Shown here piece after piece: positions 60,825-64,000 of a stretch of 64,000 nucleotides of DNA; within the stretch, counting starts at the first letter, position 1, and the number at the start of each line of letters is the position of its first letter. The position numbers were made by a program, and so were the translations under genes. The DNA comes from Ciborinia camelliae (Eukaryota > Ascomycota > Leotiomycetes > Helotiales > Sclerotiniaceae), in contig JANPYM010000006.1 in assembly GCA_025890175.1 (NCBI GenBank), positions 2,120,565 to 2,184,564 on the forward strand, read 5' to 3'. The notes beneath the pieces are model-generated. The model searched no databases. It worked only from the letters and a program-made list of their open reading frames with translations, and was not told where the DNA came from.

Positions 60825-62690
60825 TTTGTATTTGTTTCGGATTCAAGTTTTGGAAGATATAAACTTGAATGAGGTAACCTTGAATAGATCTGGTTGATGA
60901 AAGTTAGCATGGGGTTTTAGTTGCAAGATTGGAACGATTCGCAGAATAATAACATCCACATGTTCCTATCCCAATGCGATAGTGAATGCGCCAGTAGAAT
61001 ACAATGTAAAGTCGAACATTTCGACTTTGGTAAAGAAAAAGATTTTGTATATGAACATACCTTGATGTGTTAATATCAAGAAAGAGACAAGTGATGAGAG
61101 GAGAAGTTTGTGTATGTAAAGGAGTCGAAGTCGGAGTCGAAGTCGAAATCAAGGGAAGTTGAGGTGTGTTATCGGTGGAAGATAAAGAGGGATAATGGGT
61201 TGTCGGAGTGATTGATGAGGGGAAAGAAGAGATAGATAGTGGGGGGTTTAGTTAAAAGGTTGGAAGTTGAAGGGGGGGAGGATGAGATGAGGAGAAGGGG
61301 GAGGGAGAAATTTGATGACAATGGGATTAGATATTGTCCTTTGAAAGATCAATCTTTTTTGTGTGTGGAGGGAGGAAATGGCTGGTTAACGTAGGAAAGT
61401 GGAAAGTGCTTTTCCCTTTTTTTGCTCGAAAGCTTTTGACGCTAATTATTGGAGGGCTATTGGAGGGCGGGGTTCTAAATTGATTCACACACACCTCCCG
61501 TGTGTTTAAAAGGTGGGGCATGGGGAGGATGATTGGTACGTTGACATTGGTAAGGAAGGGATGGTAAGGGTAGGTATGGGAGGTACCTAGGTACTTAATT
61601 AGGTAGTAGTAAAGTAAAGTAAAAAGTAGGTAGGTAAAGGTTCAATATGGTAGGTAGAGATACAGTACCAGGGTAGTTATAGTAGTTATGGTAGTAATAG
61701 TATCAATAGTATCTAGTATCCATCTACCCACACAGTACAATACAATACAGTACAGTAATAAGTACAGTACCTCACCTCACCTCACCAAGCAACAATAATA
61801 TAGGTATATAAAAAACCCATGTCCTTGGATCATCTGCATCTGCATCTGCATCTCACAATACTGTATGTACGTACGTACTTACTATGTAGTGTTTGTTGTA
61901 CTGTGTGTGTACTGTACCGTACATCAAGAGTTCTCTAATGAGACAAAGGCTGATGATACTATTTCATTGGTATCATTGGCAAGGTCAGGTACCTCTCGAT
62001 GTATATATTATAAGCATATCTTACATATGATACTTAATATACTTATCAACATACTTAACATACCTACTTACATAACATCCTCAGCTATTCTCAACAACAA
62101 TTCATGGTCATGGGAGGGGCTTTATACGGGAATGGGGGGTGAGGAGTGACTCTTACACTTTGACTTTTACTTGAGTCATCTGAGAATCCATATTATTATA
62201 TTCAAGGACTGTATGAAGAAAGATCCGAAAATTGGTCATGTACATCTTAATTTCGTTACTTATATAAAATCAATTTGATATTGTCTGGTCTGGCTCTCAT
62301 GTCCCATTGCCTTATTTACAACGCCCGCCCATACGTACCTTATTGCTTCCATGTCAGGCATTCATTACATTGGGCCGCACAAATCCGGTTTCGAGGAGGT
62401 TCCGGGGTCATATTACGAGATGTGATGAGTAACCATTTTTCAGATGGATGGTGTTACTCAAAACCCTAGACGAATTGGAGGCTTCCTACATTTCGCGTAT
62501 ACCTGCATTGCCAGCTTGCAGTAGTGTTCTGCTATCCGACGTTCGCAAGAGGTCAGGCTCGCAGCTGATTTTAGGAGATCACCCCATTCGCCCCTTTCTG
62601 TCACATTCTCTAAATGGCTTGTAACAAATGATCAAGCCGATGTTCCATCCTAATTCGTAGAGTTGATAGATTCGCATTTGTTGAACATGG

Positions 62691-62724
<34 letters not shown>

Positions 62725-62747
62725 GAAGTATGGCCATAATCCATCTG
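60825..62747. other. intergenic region with short repeats
   Basis: Left part is the promoter of the KH gene, with GAAGTCG repeats at about 61127-61147. Around 61580-61800 lie GTAGGTA/TAGTA/ACAGTAC tracts, with TACCTAGGTA at 61584-61593, and a CATCTG triple near 61833-61852. A (GAT)n array occupies about 62691-62722, just beyond the stop of the last gene. No coding signal was seen. Confidence 0.45.
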
Positions 62748-64000
62748 TTACTCTCCTGTATCTTCATCCGCTTGTTTTTCTTTCATAAGTTTCAATGTTT
62801 CTAGCTTGAAGGCTTCTTCAGCATTGGGTAAAGGAGATTTTGGAATTGGAAGTTGGAAGTCACCATCATCTTCACCAAATAGAAACGCTGCCTTTTCTCG
62901 ACCAGCGCCGGACGTTGGCCGCTTTCCAGATCTTAAAAATGGAGAAGAAGTCTTTGGAGGTGATGATTTAGTAGTGGGGCTAGATGCTTGATCTGGTTCT
63001 AGCATCCAAGAGAACGATGATTGAGCAATGGAAGATCTGGTCGGAATTGGCGCTTGGGGTCGCTCAGGTATTACAGACTTCACCTCATCCCTTTCTGTAT
63101 AGGGCACGATATATATAGATGGTTCAGCGGAGAAGATTTCGCTTGCTTCCGTTGGAGTTTGACTGATATCAGGCGTTGATATAGACGGCTTAACTGGGTC
63201 ATCTGCCTCCTTTACCAGAGCGTTTCCCGAACCTGAAGGTATGCTAGAGAGTTCTGATAAAGGTGTCTGCAAACTATCTGAAATTGGCGGTAATAGAACT
63301 TTCGGTATATCTGCTTCTGCCATGGCATGTTCAGTTCCGCCATCGATATTTGGGGACGGAATTGGAAGGGGCATGGTAGAGTCTTCCAAGTATACTTTGA
63401 CGAAATCAACTTTCGCGATGGCTATGTCCATTGCCTCGATGTACTTCTCCCGATCGCTTTCTTGTGACAGAGAAACAGATCTCAGATCTTTCATTGCGTG
63501 ATCAAGCATGACAGCTAATTGCCTATTTCTCTCGTTCATTGTTGCCATGACAGCCGTTGAGGCAGGCACTACATGCCCGTCGTCAAGCGACCACCGTGAA
63601 GCACCAGTAGTCTTTCTAGAACTACTACTTCGTGGAGTTTGTAGGCCTTGCATGTTCTTCTTCACCTCTTCCATTGCATCACGTAGAGCTTGATTAATAC
63701 CGAGTCGCTCTCCCCTATTATACACACCTTTTGCGGCACCCGCAGCGCCATGAATCAATGCCTCAACCCCTCCTTGTTGCTGCAAAAACCGAGCAGGGGT
63801 AGTCAGTGACGATCTATTCCGTATGAGTTGTCTGGGGCTAAGCCTTCCATTAAGAGGAGTGCCAGGCGGAGTCGACGATTTATCTCGTCGTGGGGATTTC
63901 CCACTATATTTATGGATGATCTTAGACCCTCCTGTGACGTTGAAATTATCTCGTAGGAAAACGGCATCATCGACGATTGTTTGAGGATTTGGAGGGCTGT
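62748..64000 (-). CDS. 3' part of a large gene; tail resembles a fungal TBC-domain RabGAP
   Basis: The frame is open from the right edge to the stop at 62748, giving the last 416 or so residues; the start lies outside. The edge segment reads TIVDDAVFLRDNFNVTGGSK, then a basic Ser-rich linker, GVEALIHGAAGAAKGVYNRGE, a helix (INQALRDAMEEVKKNMQ) and a likely coiled coil (NERNRQLAVMLDHAMKDLRS, IAIAKVDFVKVYLEDSTMPLP). The remainder is Pro/Ser-rich, ending in a charged helix. The coiled-coil block recalls the C-terminal tails of fungal TBC1D5-like RabGAPs, but the TBC domain itself would be upstream and is not visible. A TTTTTGCAG at 63780-63788 could also be a splice acceptor. Confidence 0.6.
   Translation of the reverse strand, partial: SPPNPQTIVDDAVFLRDNFNVTGGSKIIHKYSGKSPRRDKSSTPPGTPLNGRLSPRQLIRNRSSLTTPARFLQQQGGVEALIHGAAGAAKGVYNRGERLGINQALRDAMEEVKKNMQGLQTPRSSSSRKTTGASRWSLDDGHVVPASTAVMATMNERNRQLAVMLDHAMKDLRSVSLSQESDREKYIEAMDIAIAKVDFVKVYLEDSTMPLPIPSPNIDGGTEHAMAEADIPKVLLPPISDSLQTPLSELSSIPSGSGNALVKEADDPVKPSISTPDISQTPTEASEIFSAEPSIYIVPYTERDEVKSVIPERPQAPIPTRSSIAQSSFSWMLEPDQASSPTTKSSPPKTSSPFLRSGKRPTSGAGREKAAFLFGEDDGDFQLPIPKSPLPNAEEAFKLETLKLMKEKQADEDTGE

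Noticed and set aside
1..64000. tRNA or rRNA genes
   Set aside because: I looked for GGTTCGANTCC-type B boxes; matches such as those near 28435 and 54878 lack the rest of a tRNA cloverleaf. A tRNAscan run would settle it.

Overview
The window is nuclear DNA from a filamentous ascomycete. Genes are widely spaced, carry short introns (about 44 to 190 nt, GT...AG, with CTAAC/CTGAC-like branch sites) and encode typical fungal housekeeping proteins. A Leotiomycete such as a Botrytis or Sclerotinia relative is my guess from general resemblance, not something the sequence proves. Nothing looks bacterial, viral or like a CRISPR or restriction system. Exon structures below were assembled by hand from reading frame, splice signals and family resemblance.

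Layout, left to right. 1-2750: only decayed or unsupported coding traces. 2755-3522 (-) DUF899 thioredoxin-like protein; 5366-7287 (+) 5-aminolevulinate synthase, first enzyme of haem synthesis. 8701-10380 (-) coiled-coil protein; 14105-15465 (-) two-RRM RNA-binding protein; 18415-20127 (-) secreted Ser/Thr-rich cupredoxin-like protein; 21170-23517 (-) a MoaA-MoaC (MOCS1/cnxABC-type) molybdopterin locus; 24038-25779 (+) WRAP73/WDR8 WD-repeat protein. 26449-27419 (+) is a degenerate emopamil-binding-protein (EBP, sterol isomerase family) pseudogene. 28187-30837 (-) is a large fungal-specific protein, 33900-35916 (-) an M24B Xaa-Pro aminopeptidase, 36518-37617 (+) a dsRBD-like protein, 39089-41551 (-) a dual-specificity phosphatase.

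A 7.4-kb gene-free stretch (41552-48981) follows, then a low-complexity fungal protein (48982-51889, +), tRNA 2'-phosphotransferase (52954 to the assembly gap at 54031-54396, +), a small inverted-repeat element (55145-55523), the ER nucleotide-sugar transporter HUT1 (55654-57115, -), coactosin (58240-58680, +), a three-KH RNA-binding protein (59585-60824, -) and the 3' part of a gene leaving the window (62748-64000, -).

The genes form no obvious cluster; neighbours serve unrelated pathways. The most interesting points are the MoaA/MoaC junction, where a Gly-Gly-stop terminus overlaps a 5' splice site as in animal MOCS1; the EBP pseudogene; a MITE-like element with a nested hairpin; and ten exact copies of the palindrome TACCTAGGTA, all in non-coding DNA. 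I found no clearly new multi-gene system.
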